NCBI GenBank assembly: GCA_026874595.1
Contig: CM049307.1
Span: forward strand, 19,757,079-19,821,078
Reading direction: 5' to 3'
Origin: Sipunculus nudus
Lineage: Eukaryota > Annelida > Sipuncula > Golfingiida > Sipunculidae
Length of the DNA stretch: 64,000 nucleotides
Positions 47,534-57,300 of this stretch are shown here, piece by piece. Made by a program: the position numbers and the translations under genes. Numbering within the stretch: position 1 is the first letter of the stretch; every line of letters starts with the position of its first letter. The notes under the pieces were generated by a model. The model was not told where the DNA came from, did not search any database, and saw only the letters and a list, made by a program, of their open reading frames with translations.

Positions 47534-49288
47534 CAGAGTATGCGAAATCCGTCGGTCCTGCGGACCTGACCGGCTAGATATCTGAGGGTCCGATAGGATC
47601 TCTAATTCAGCCGGACCTATTGTCCACCTAAGAAAAATTTTTGGTTTTGCACAACTGGGTCCACTGACCTTTTTCCAACGATATCGTTTGATTCAGAGAC
47701 CTATTTTCTTAGATTATTATAAAGCATGTGTAAAAATATCTGCGTAAACACTCCCACGTGCGTTTTCGTGTTGCTCGTTGCATTAGATCACATTAGATTA
47801 GGGCACAGAATAAAAATAGTCTTGATACACTACTGCAGTTACGTTATCTCTGTAAAAGATGAATTCGCCGAGAATCACACTAATTGTTGTTAGCATCGAC
47901 AATTATTTGTGTGGCAATAATCGTGGTGGCATATTAACCAGAGGCGTCAAGACTATACAATTCGGTTCCCAAACCATTCACAATATTTTCACAGTTTCGC
48001 CACGCGGGCAAAACACTGCAAAACCAGAAGAGTTTTCCCGCTGGTTTGATGAAATTAGATATAATAATAGGCGCACATTGCACTAAAAATTAGGCAAGTA
48101 GCGGTTAAACATCAACGAGAGGAAATCCTTTTCATTTGCTCATATATAATGTGAATGTTCATTGCCTTTCGGAATAAACAGAGTTCTTTTCGTTATACAT
48201 ATTTTTCAACCAGCGATGTCAGATTCTATTTTGACACCCAGAAAAACCTCGGTGACTGACTGGTGATTTGCCACGCCTATGTTCCTGTGATTGGCTAAGT
48301 GACGACTCCCATTAGCCAGAGAGCCAATCAGATATTCATAGTAAGAATCAGCTCACGTGACTTCATCCATAAAATTTTTGGCGGGAATGAGTGTGCGGAT
48401 ATCGGTCACGCTGTTCGGAAAAAGCTCAGGGTGTCCATGAAACTAACTTTTCAACCAAGACCATAAGGCCCTGAGTAAAATTGGGCATATAAAGTATAAT
48501 TTAATATTGATCCTGGCACTGACGAAGTCTAGGACGTGATCATAATCATAAGGTTAAATGTCCGACAAGATAAGAATTACGTGATTTCATGTTAATTTAG
48601 TGCAAGGGTTCTCGGAGCGGATCTTGTCTGTAACCACTCGCTTGAGGTCATTTCTATCAGAATTGATTCTGAGTATGATTCTGCGCTAAGTGCAAGTCTG
48701 GCCCGGGTATAAGAGCAAAATTTTGACTTACGCAGTCAAATAAAATAAGATATGTCTGTAATTGTAACACATTATAATAAGCTAATATTTTCATCGCTGA
48801 TTGTTATTTATATGTCAATAGACACTGAATAATATTCAAGTTCTTTGATTTTATTGAGAAAGGTAAAACATATTAGTAACAATAACATTTATTTTTGGAA
48901 AAGTCAGTTCACTTCACTATCAACCGCCACATATAAAATATAAACATGTTTACAAATTGAGAGGATATTCCGTATGGTTATATATTATAGGTGTAATTAA
49001 CAGGTTAAATAATGCAGTTCCAAACCAGGAGTAGGCTGAATAGTGCACGGAAGTCTTGCATACAACTAAATATCTCCGAATATGTTAAAAGAGGTTTGTT
49101 TTATTGATATTCATAAATTCACAATAAAACTATTGACACTCATTGTTACATATGCTTCCTGCTTGTTACCGTTCACTGAATTAACATACTTCACGGCAGG
49201 TCCTACAGAGATCTGACAGGACCGGCATTAAGTCTTCTGCAGCAGGACCCACTGTCCTGCTGAGGACTGGAAGTTTTTGCAAACTCTG
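47534..49288. mobile_element. Non-autonomous TIR transposon, CAGAG ends, 6-bp target duplication
   Basis: The left end CAGAGTATGCGAAA and the right end (reverse complement CAGAGTTTGCAAAA) are inverted. They are flanked by TATACC at 47528-47533 and 49289-49294. The surrounding family C sequence reads continuously if the 1,755 bp plus one TATACC are removed. CAGAG ends recall hAT elements, but hAT normally duplicates 8 bp. The longest internal open frame (47859-48086, 75 codons) resembles nothing I know, so the element is probably non-autonomous. Confidence 0.72.
48270..48400. promoter_or_regulatory. Promoter-like motif cluster inside the TIR transposon
   Basis: Within 130 bp there are two CCAAT boxes (GATTGGCT near 48290 and AGCCAATCAG near 48325), an E-box CACGTG near 48355 and a near-consensus E2F site TTTGGCGGGAA near 48377. 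The cluster lies about 5.3 kb upstream of the TEX14 start codon on the transcribed side. Whether it acts as a promoter is unknown. Confidence 0.35.
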
Positions 49289-49705
49289 TATACCTATGCC
49301 CAATTTTAGGCTGATATATAAAAAAACTCCTATTGAATAAGCATGATAATTTTAATATCCTCTTTTGGCCAAATGACTAAGTTCAGCTTCCTGTAACTCG
49401 ACCAAAATTCACCAAACAGGAACAATTCAAACAAACTTGAGAGAGAATGTTTCAGAGATTATTCCTGCGAAATATTGAACAATTTGGCCAGACAATTTCT
49501 TCAGTTTTTCCCTAAAAGATCTTAGTTAATGCACATAGCCAAAAAATAAGCAAAATCTGATATAGTTCTTTACATGAATGATTAAGTAATATATTTATAT
49601 AAATTTGCATAAAATTTGGTGAAGATACTGATAGCTCCTATTGATTTTCAGATAGTATGGGCGAACGTACAGACAACGCACCATAACACAAGCTCACAGG
49701 TTCCC

Positions 49706-49972
49706 TTATGAAATTTGTACCAATACAAGTATTAAATTTTAAAAGGAAGACTTGAAAATGATGATTTCTTTTAATAAAAAGTGGGGTCTGTTAAAATCTT
49801 TGTAGGTCCAGCACATTTTCTGCCCTGCCAGGCCCTGTTAACTGTTATAGAATACAGACCGTGGGTTCAATCAGGCAGTGATGGCTTGACTGATGTCAGT
49901 GGTGAGTGGTGTGATGCAGTGTTGGCAATGTTGCCTGGTGCAGTGGGCAGTGTCTATCCGCACAGTCGTCAG
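49706..49972 (+). other. Unresolved spacer, possible SINE fragment
   Basis: Contains GTGGGTTCAATCAGGC (B-box-like) near 49863 and a GTCAGTGGTGAGTGGTG-type low-complexity stretch. A tRNA-derived SINE fragment is possible but no A box or tail is clear. Confidence 0.25.
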
Positions 49973-50200
49973 TCAATGGGTCGAATCGACCGTGATTAGA
50001 TGTATCACAGAAGCTGAAGGTCCGTTTATCATGTATGGACTCCCCCTGTGGCCGCTGCACTTGCACTCAAAATGTACTACTTCAGTGCTTTTACAAGTTG
50101 TAGGGTTTGACAGAACACGTCTGGAAGTGGGAGATGTGGCGTACACCCTACACTGGCTACAGTATTCGTCGAATAATTCGATGTGGTATCCATTACGACA
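49973..50200 (-). CDS. Possible cysteine-rich terminal exon or gene relic
   Basis: A minus-strand open stretch of 75 codons begins directly after a good acceptor (TTGTTTGGTTTGTCAG) and contains CRNGYHIELFDEYCSQC and TTCKSTEVVHFECKC. Its GC content and codon use are higher than the surroundings. The cysteine spacing is reminiscent of EGF- or TNFR-like modules, but no family can be assigned and no partner exon was found. It may be a relic or a chance frame. Confidence 0.28.
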   Translation of the reverse strand, partial: CRNGYHIELFDEYCSQCRVYATSPTSRRVLSNPTTCKSTEVVHFECKCSGHRGSPYMINGPSASVIHLITVDSTH

Positions 50201-50950
50201 CTGACAAACCAAACAATAAGTGTATTTCGATTTATAATTCACCTACCGGCCTGTTGTCTAATACGCAGCTAGGCTTCTTTGTAGATTTGAATTTATATTC
50301 CAAACAGTGATATCTGAACGTTATCTAAAAACAGACGCCACCTTTGGCGGAAATATGCACCGGAACACAATTTACCGTAAATATACCAGACTATGACATA
50401 GTTTCGTCGAGAAACACCAGGTGGCGCCAGTTCTGTATTTCATAACGCGCTCGGTCACAGGGCAGGCCATATTGATGTTGGGTTGAGGACGATCCGAAGA
50501 CCAGTAGACAAGACAAGTTGATTTAATCTGTTTATTCTTACGGTACCTACATGGCTTGCGAACCAGAACAAATAGTATGGTTTGTTCTGTACAACAGTTA
50601 ATCTTGAAAGTCGTCCCGTTGACTATTAATTGTATGTTTGACCAGATATAAATATTGCATATGTAACACAGCTTTCTTCAGACAGTGGGCAAAAGCGAGG
50701 GCCCCACCCTGAGCAGGGGGTTATGTGCCCAGACATCTGGGTTAAGACGCAAAATAGTTCCTACTTGTGTATTAAATATCAAAATACTAAAAAAATGATA
50801 ATGGGAAATATATAGAAAACAACGCAATCTAGTAACTAAAATAAGAAGAGAGTCCATTAGGGACTCTTTTCGGAAAAGATGTACTTCAATTAGAGATGAA
50901 GATTTTTTACCAACAGTGAAACCTTTTTTTTTTTCCTTTTTTTTTTGCAA
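50201..50950. other. Stretch without recognised features
   Basis: AT-rich sequence with a slightly GC-richer patch at 50340-50530. I see no open frame with family resemblance, no RNA gene and no clear repeat ends. Confidence 0.4.
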
Positions 50951-52040
50951 ATAACTTAAATAAATGTGACAGTAATTTACAACTTATGGACAATAGTAAA
51001 TTGAGTACTGATGAACAAGAGGTTGTCGAGATATTAAACGATTTTTATAATAATATTGCAAATGAGATTGGGTCTAAAATTGATTCAAATACAATCGACA
51101 TGTTAGACGAAAAGTTAATTGATTACTCATTACAAAATCATAGAAACCATCCTAGTAACCTATACAACTTCATAGACCTTCAAAGTAACAGTGGCTTAAA
51201 CAAATTTCACTTTAAACAGATAAGTGTCAATAAAGTACATAAATATATACTAAACTTATATCAAAAGAAGGCCACTGATTCACGATCAAATTCCAGCCAA
51301 TTTTTTTAAATTTAGCGAAGATCCAGTTGCCCCCCAAATATGTAGTATCGTGAATACAACTTAAGAAGCGGGCAAATTTCCGGATAGTCTTAAATGTGCA
51401 GAAGTAGTTCCTGTATACAAATAAAAATCAAACTACATGTTAAAGAAGAATTAAAGGCCTGTAAGTCTATAGCCAAGTATCTCTAAAGTTTTTGAATAGA
51501 TTATAAATGAACAGGTGCAGGAAATTTTAATGTGTTGATAGTCCGGATATATCTGCATATAGAAAGGAGTGTTGTACTGGAAGTGTGCAATAATATCTTA
51601 CTGAAATTTGGAAAGAAGCATTAGATAAAATAAAACAGAAAATAGAGCAGTTCTAATGGACCTAAGGAAAGCATTTGATTGTTTACCATTCGACGTCTTG
51701 GTGGCAAAACTGAAAGCATGTGGTAAGTCAGATGAATAGAATTCCTTATAACTAACTAAATAATAAACAGCAATCAGAAAGTAAAAGTTGGGGGTGGTCG
51801 TAGCACGTGGAGCGATATGATCAAAGATACTCCACAGGACTCGATTATTGGCCCGACACTCTTTGATTTTTTTTATGAATTATTTTAAGTATTCTTCAGT
51901 AGAGGTAAAATAGGTAACTATGCTAATGACAACACACTTTATGTAATTGCAAACAGTGAGCTTGAACTTTTAAAATCTGTCACTAATGAAACAAAAATAG
52001 TCCGACCCAGTCCACGAAATGGTTAAGACTTAATTGTTGC
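50950..52040 (+). pseudogene. CR1/Jockey-like non-LTR retrotransposon, RT remnant (5' part)
   Basis: A broken reverse-transcriptase reading in several frames. 50986-51309 encodes the segment before the fingers (VEILNDFYNNIANEIG, NKVHKYILNLYQKKATDS). Further on are MDLRKAFDCLPFDVL near 51660 (RT motif A), TPQDSIIGPTLFDFF near 51830 (motif B) and NYANDNTLY near 51915, where YADD reads YAND. Frameshifts, stops and the lost catalytic residue show it is dead. The matching C-terminal part lies at 55130-55850. Confidence 0.8.
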
Positions 52041-52072
52041 CTCTGACATTGAAATCAAACGTTCTCTCACGG

Positions 52073-52978
52073 GGCATATAATAAAACCCGGAAAAAATCG
52101 GAAATTCTCGGAAAATCTCGGAAATTAATAAAACTCGGAAAAATGGCCGGAAAAGAAGATAAACACATGAGGAAGAATAATTCAAATGATTCATTTAACA
52201 GAGAAGGATTCAGTGCGACCATACAGCTGTTTTTTATTTGCTTAAAATGAATAAAACTACTTTTAACCGACCCTATTAAGTGTTGATCACACTGTAAATT
52301 TCCTGCGTCCGCCATCTTGGAGTCATGGTATGTCGGAAAAAAAGTTGTCCCCTCGGAAATTAAGTAAATTTATGTTAACACTTTGTTAAACTGCCACATT
52401 ATGGAACAAATCGTACATATTTTTAAATAAACCCAATTTATACTTCTTTTGGCAATCAAACCTATTTAATTTACACCAATCTAACTTTTAGAACTGGCGA
52501 GGACCCCTTGCTGTGGGGATCATTCCCTGATATAATTTTCTGTACAAGTCGCAGATAAAACACCGTTAGGTTTTAGCTTCATTAGAAAACATGGAAAAAT
52601 AAAAAAGTAAATCATCGACAAATATACTGTTTATTTAGTAAACAATTCATGTTAATAAAAGATATATACAAGTACAACATATTATTATGGAGTTGTTGAT
52701 ATATACATGATATAGGTATCTGTGAATCATTTTCAATATGAGATATTATGCACATTAAAAGATTCACAAAAGTCACTCGGCACAGTGTTTAAACTATACA
52801 ATGATAAATGTTATTATTGTTCTCAAGGATTCAATTGAAACATTTCCACATCTACAGTGTAGTTACAATATGGAATTCCTTAAAAAATTAAAATTCTTAT
52901 AACATTAAAAAAATCATGACAAATACATATATTTTATTCAGAATTGTATGCACAGTGAGCATTGTTTAGTAATATATG

Positions 52979-53014
<36 letters not shown>

Positions 53015-53692
53015 ATATGCTTCATGTCATCAATTGTTACTCTTTAAAACAAAATTTATATTTTAATTAAGTCATATGATTTCAGTAAATGATGAAAATA
53101 CATATATGGTGTAAATCTGTGGGTTATTATGGTATAATGAATTGTTTACTAAATAAACAGTATGTTTGTCGATGATTCATTATTTTAATTTGTCCATGTT
53201 TTCTAACGAAGCTGAAACTGACGATGTTCTGTCTGTGACTTACGCAGGAAAATTATATCAGGGAATGATCCCTGGAGCAAGAAGCTCTAGCAAGTTCTGA
53301 AAGTTTGATTGGTAAAAATTAAATAGATTTGGATGCCAAAAAAGTATTAATTTTGATTTATTTAAAATAGTTATGCTTTATTTCATAATGTGATTGTTTA
53401 ACAAAATGATACAGAAACATTTACTTTATTTCCGAGGGGACAACTATTCCCGACATACCATGACTCCAAGATGGCGGACGCAGGAATTTTACAGGGTGAT
53501 CAACACGAAAAGGGTCGGTTAAAAGTAGTTTTAGTCCTTTTAAGAAATAAAAAATAAACTGTATAAGCACACTGAATTATTCTCTGTTATATGAATCGTT
53601 TGAATTACTCTTTTACATGTGTTTTTATGCTTTTCCAGCCACTTTTCCGAGTTTTATTAATTTCCGAGATTTTTCGGGTTTTATTATATGCC
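52073..53692. mobile_element. Foldback TIR transposon with 9-bp target duplication (MULE-like or Merlin-like)
   Basis: The ends are perfectly inverted: GGCATATAATAAAACCCG at 52073 and its complement ending 53692. They are flanked by CTCTCACGG at 52064-52072 and 53693-53701. The inverted arms extend roughly 570 bp each (to about 52650 and from about 53130) and are diverged. The centre is AT-rich with an (AT)n run at 52982-53011. A 9-bp duplication is typical of Mutator-like elements; Merlin (8-9 bp, GG ends) is an alternative. No transposase. Confidence 0.85.
52982..53011. repeat. (AT)n microsatellite
   Basis: Uninterrupted AT dinucleotides in the middle of the foldback transposon, between its two arms. 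Confidence 0.95.
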
Positions 53693-54041
53693 CTCTCACG
53701 GTCTTATAACGTTTAATGTCTATACTGCCACCTTGCGGCAAATTATATAACTATTATTTACCACTCCGGTAAAGCTTTCTGTAAGTCCGTACTCCGTGTT
53801 GATGGGTGTTTGATGGTTGAAGATTTTCTTTCTTATCAGGCCATTCCACTATTTATTTTTTGTATATTTCCAAATATTAGCAACATAAGTTTGTATGTTA
53901 AAATGTTTAAATATTTATATTATATTTATATTTTCAAAAAGAATCTATATTATTATTATTTTACACGCGATTATGATTATTACGGCTCATATATTTGGAA
54001 AACATGCACGTGTATGTTAAAGAATCGTCAAAAAAAAAAAT

Positions 54042-54615
54042 GAACCAAATGCCAATAAAGCAATATGTCTGGTTTACGAAAGACTGATATCAGAAATGAC
54101 ATTTATACAAGTGGAAATAGAGATTGTTCATTCAGCACGGCCTGAACGGGAAAACTCTATGTTAAACCTAAAATTGACAAGGTGATTAGTATACGTAATG
54201 CGCAAAAATCGCTCCTGGCAGCGTGCGGATACGGACTATGCATACGGACTACGCATGCGGATAAATGGAAACGGCACAGTTAAAAATTCTACAAAGCGAT
54301 TTTTGCGGACTACGCATGTGGACTACACATATGGGCTACGGATACTGACTATACGCACTTATGGAAAAGCATTAAGGTGCTTTTCCATAAGTGCGTAGTT
54401 CGTTTGCGTAGTCCGTATCCGCACGCTGCTGGGAGCAATTTTTATCGCACTACGCATACCAATCATCGTGTCGATTTCAGGTTTAGCATAGAGCTTTCCC
54501 CATTCAGGCCGTGCTATATGTATGCACAGTCTCTATTTTCAACTGGTATGAGTGTCATATTTCTGGCGCTATAAATGCATCAGTTTTCCAGAAACCAAAC
54601 ATATTGACATTTGGC
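54042..54615. mobile_element. Foldback element with near-symmetrical arms of about 285 bp
   Basis: The sequence is an imperfect palindrome centred near 54378. The core is a perfect 14-bp stem (CTTATGGAAAAGCA / TGCTTTTCCATAAG) around TTAAGG. The arms extend outward to CCAAATGCCAATAAAG on the left and its counterpart CATATTGACATTTGG on the right. Inside the arms are short repeats of the type TACGGACTACGCATGCGGAT. No coding capacity, no clear target duplication. Confidence 0.75.
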
Positions 54616-54829
54616 TGAATTTTGTTTTCTTTTCTTTATCACAGACAACATGTTTTTAGATGATTGGAACGTAAACAACACTGTCGCGTAAAAAATATTA
54701 CTTATTATGATCTTTTAAGATTTTTATTTTATTTTATTTTTTAACTTTTGATGCTAATATATACAAATGTACAATAAACATACGGTAAAATGGTTTACAA
54801 AAAAGAAAAACTTCAGTTATCGAGCACCT

Positions 54830-54965
54830 TTCAGTACGCATATAGCCTACGTACTTACGGAAAACGAACTTTGCGGATACGGACAAACCATGCATGTACG
54901 GATAACCCATGCGGACTACGGATACGCACCACGCACTTATATATGGAAAACTACCTTAAGTTAAA
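54830..54965. repeat. Partial copy of the TACGGACTACGC repeat family
   Basis: Further units (GCGGATACGGACAAACC, GCGGACTACGGATACGC) end in ACTTATATATGGAAAACTACC, corresponding to one arm of the foldback element at 54042-54615. Confidence 0.6.
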
Positions 54966-55129
54966 AATCCTACACGGAGCTACGTGTACATATCAGTGTA
55001 TGGAATCACGAATTATTTACGCATTTAAGTAGCACACAAAAATCACGTATTATAAACGCATTATAGTAGCAAACAAAAATGCTAAAGCCCTGACAGGGCT
55101 TAAATAAAAATAGCTGTTCAATGTTATAA

Positions 55130-55860
55130 TCAAAACAATATGCTGGCAAATCCATAAAAAATTATTTTGGCAAATACCCAGAACAGAAACACATATGTTT
55201 AGATAAATTTGTTATAAAACCATCACAATCTGTAACCCTTTTGGGGGTACAAATTGATAGAAATGTAAGTTTCACAGAACATATGTCCAACATTATCAAA
55301 AAAGGTGCAAAAGCTATATATGCTCTTAAAAGAGCGAGAAGCTACATAGACTAAGACTGTTTTCTTACATTACTTATAGATATTATATACTGAGTCACAT
55401 GATGTATAAATGCACTGTTTGCCACTTTACTTATAAGAATAATAATAAATTAAAAGAAAAAATGCAGGGACGAGGTCTACGATGTATGTGTGTAGAGACT
55501 ACAAAAGTACATATAATAAATAACCTCTTGTTAACATCAAATTTACCTTCGCTGGAAACAGCTAGAAAAAAAACGGTGCTCATTACAGCGTTTAGTTACT
55601 TCATGGTCTAGGCCTAGTGTATTTAATTGATTACTATTTAAAACAATATAGGCATTATAATTTAAGAAATAATGAAAACAAATTTTACTACAGTATAAAA
55701 ACACATGCAGAAATATATTGGCATCAGCATCAGGACTCTTCAATATCAAATTGTCATTAAAGAGTGGAACTCTCTGGCCGAAGAACACAAGGCATGTTCA
55801 GAACTCAATACATTTAAAAGGATCTTGTACAAAGTATTGTCTTAATTAATGATTTTTAAT
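55130..55860 (+). pseudogene. CR1/Jockey-like retrotransposon, C-terminal part of ORF2
   Basis: Contains LLGVQIDRNVSFTEHMSNII and KKGAKAIYALKRAR, typical of the region after the RT palm in CR1/Jockey elements. The usual ending, EWNSLAEEHKACSELNTFKR, is near 55755-55830 with a stop at about 55845. Several stops and frameshifts. It continues the remnant at 50950-52040, the gap being filled by later insertions. Confidence 0.75.
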
Positions 55861-56200
55861 TTTTATCACACCCTAGTGGTTTTATTATTCCAGTATACTA
55901 TATTTTAACTGGACCATCGTAGTTTTTTATCTTAATCTATATATCAATGATTGTACCGTCACTTTTTAAATTGGTATCGCCATACTCACTATATGTACAC
56001 GTATGATGGACTGATACTACAGTGAAATGTGTTACAAACTACATATACTTATTATCTTGTATCTTGACTCTTACTTTCTAATGTATTGGTTTTCATAACA
56101 TTTCTCATGTATGTAGTCGGTGACAAAAGCTCTTTGAGCTTATGTTGTAATTGTTGACCACAGAAAACCAACTTTCAATAAAACTTATCTTTTCTTACAT
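55861..56200 (+). other. Probable 3' UTR of the CR1/Jockey-like element
   Basis: AT-rich sequence after the ORF2 stop, ending with AAAGCTCTTTGAGCTTATG and CAATAAAACTTATC, the latter a polyadenylation-like signal near 56178. Confidence 0.45.
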
Positions 56201-56664
56201 ATACATATATTAAAATTATGTGACTTAAAAAAAACTAACTAAAGTACCAATTCGTCGAATCATCAAATAAAATAATGTGAAATATACTACATATGATTCT
56301 GCTTATTAGGGCGATTTTTTACGAGAAATGTGGATAATATTATTTCAAATTATTATTGATAAACTATTTCATGTACATTAATTTTTAATATTAAAATCAG
56401 TAAACTAAATAGACGTGATGCGCTGTAATTGCAAGCTACTGCTTTGCACGCTTGTGTTATCTGTAATTTCTTTTTTTTTTCCTACTAATTCTAGTATGTT
56501 TAATAACTTATCGATCGAGTAATATCATGTTCAGCATTTTTGCATTGAAATGAAAATATTTTAATTACGTATCCAGAAAATGTTAAGATTCATGCAATAG
56601 GGAAATATATATTATGATCACTAAACTTCAGAAGAGCCTGATTTAATAATACTATCAGTGTCAG

Positions 56665-56712
56665 GTTTTGAATACCCGGGATGTGGCGCTGAATACCCGG
56701 GATGTGGCGCAA
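56665..56712. repeat. Two-copy 21-bp tandem repeat
   Basis: GAATACCCGGGATGTGGCGC occurs twice in direct succession in otherwise AT-rich sequence, at the edge of a GC-richer segment. Confidence 0.85.
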
Positions 56713-57300
56713 ACTGACAGCGGGGTGACCTCTGGTGGATATTATCATGACGAGAATCAATCTTCATTCGTTCGGCAACATTCCTTTTGTTGGATATTTT
56801 AACTGGTCCTCATCTAAATGAATTAAGATAGGATATGGCCACTTGCTGGTCAGAGTTAAAATTCTACTAGTGCGGTTTGTTATGTTCCGTGGCCTAAGCC
56901 GAGTATGAAAAGACAGTTCTAAGATAAGGTGAACAGTGGAAATTTGAGGAATTAAAAAAAAAATGAAAAGGAATGAGTCCCACTGTGTTGGACGGGCTGC
57001 ACACCGCCGCCTATTCACAGGCGCGATCCCACTACTGCTCGACACGGGGACTTTTGCCTGCTGCGTGTCCGCCCTGGGCCAGTGCGTCCCTCCTTAGACA
57101 ACCTGGTGACTCCAAGCTCCCCCGAGGTCACCATATTGATGCCAAGCTTAGTGCGGACGCCCGATCGACATAGGACGACGACGCACAGAACCCCCGTCCT
57201 CAAGCGGTCCACCACTCCCGGCCCCCAAGTAGCTAGGTTACAGGAGCCTGCCGAAGCTCCCAGCCGACAGAAGCGTGAATTCCAATTAATATAAACCTAC
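56713..57300 (+). pseudogene. GC-rich retroelement remnant with aspartic-protease-like motif
   Basis: Between about 56970 and 57096 one frame reads GAIPLLLDTGTFACCVSALG, which has the LLxDTG signature of retroelement aspartic proteases, then stops. Adjacent frames remain open and Pro/Arg-rich (TPDRHRTTTHRTPVLKRST). The composition differs sharply from the flanks. It may be a decayed LTR retrotransposon piece, but no reverse transcriptase or LTR is visible here. Confidence 0.3.

Larger units (their letters stand above)
47279..49705 (-). mobile_element. Family C Helentron-like element split by a TIR transposon
   Basis: The left end AACAAGGCCTACAGACCT is at 47279. A degraded right end (CACAAGCTCACAGGTTCCCT) is near 49705. 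The element is interrupted at 47534-49288 by a TIR transposon and its sequence resumes exactly at TATACCTATGCCCAATTTTA. Confidence 0.65.

Noticed and set aside
47859-48086. 75-codon open frame as a transposase or host gene
   Set aside because: It lies in the TIR transposon, is short and has no recognisable motif; not listed as a gene.
54660-54830. Possible additional reverse-transcriptase piece between foldback elements
   Set aside because: No RT motif in any frame; sequence is plain AT-rich.
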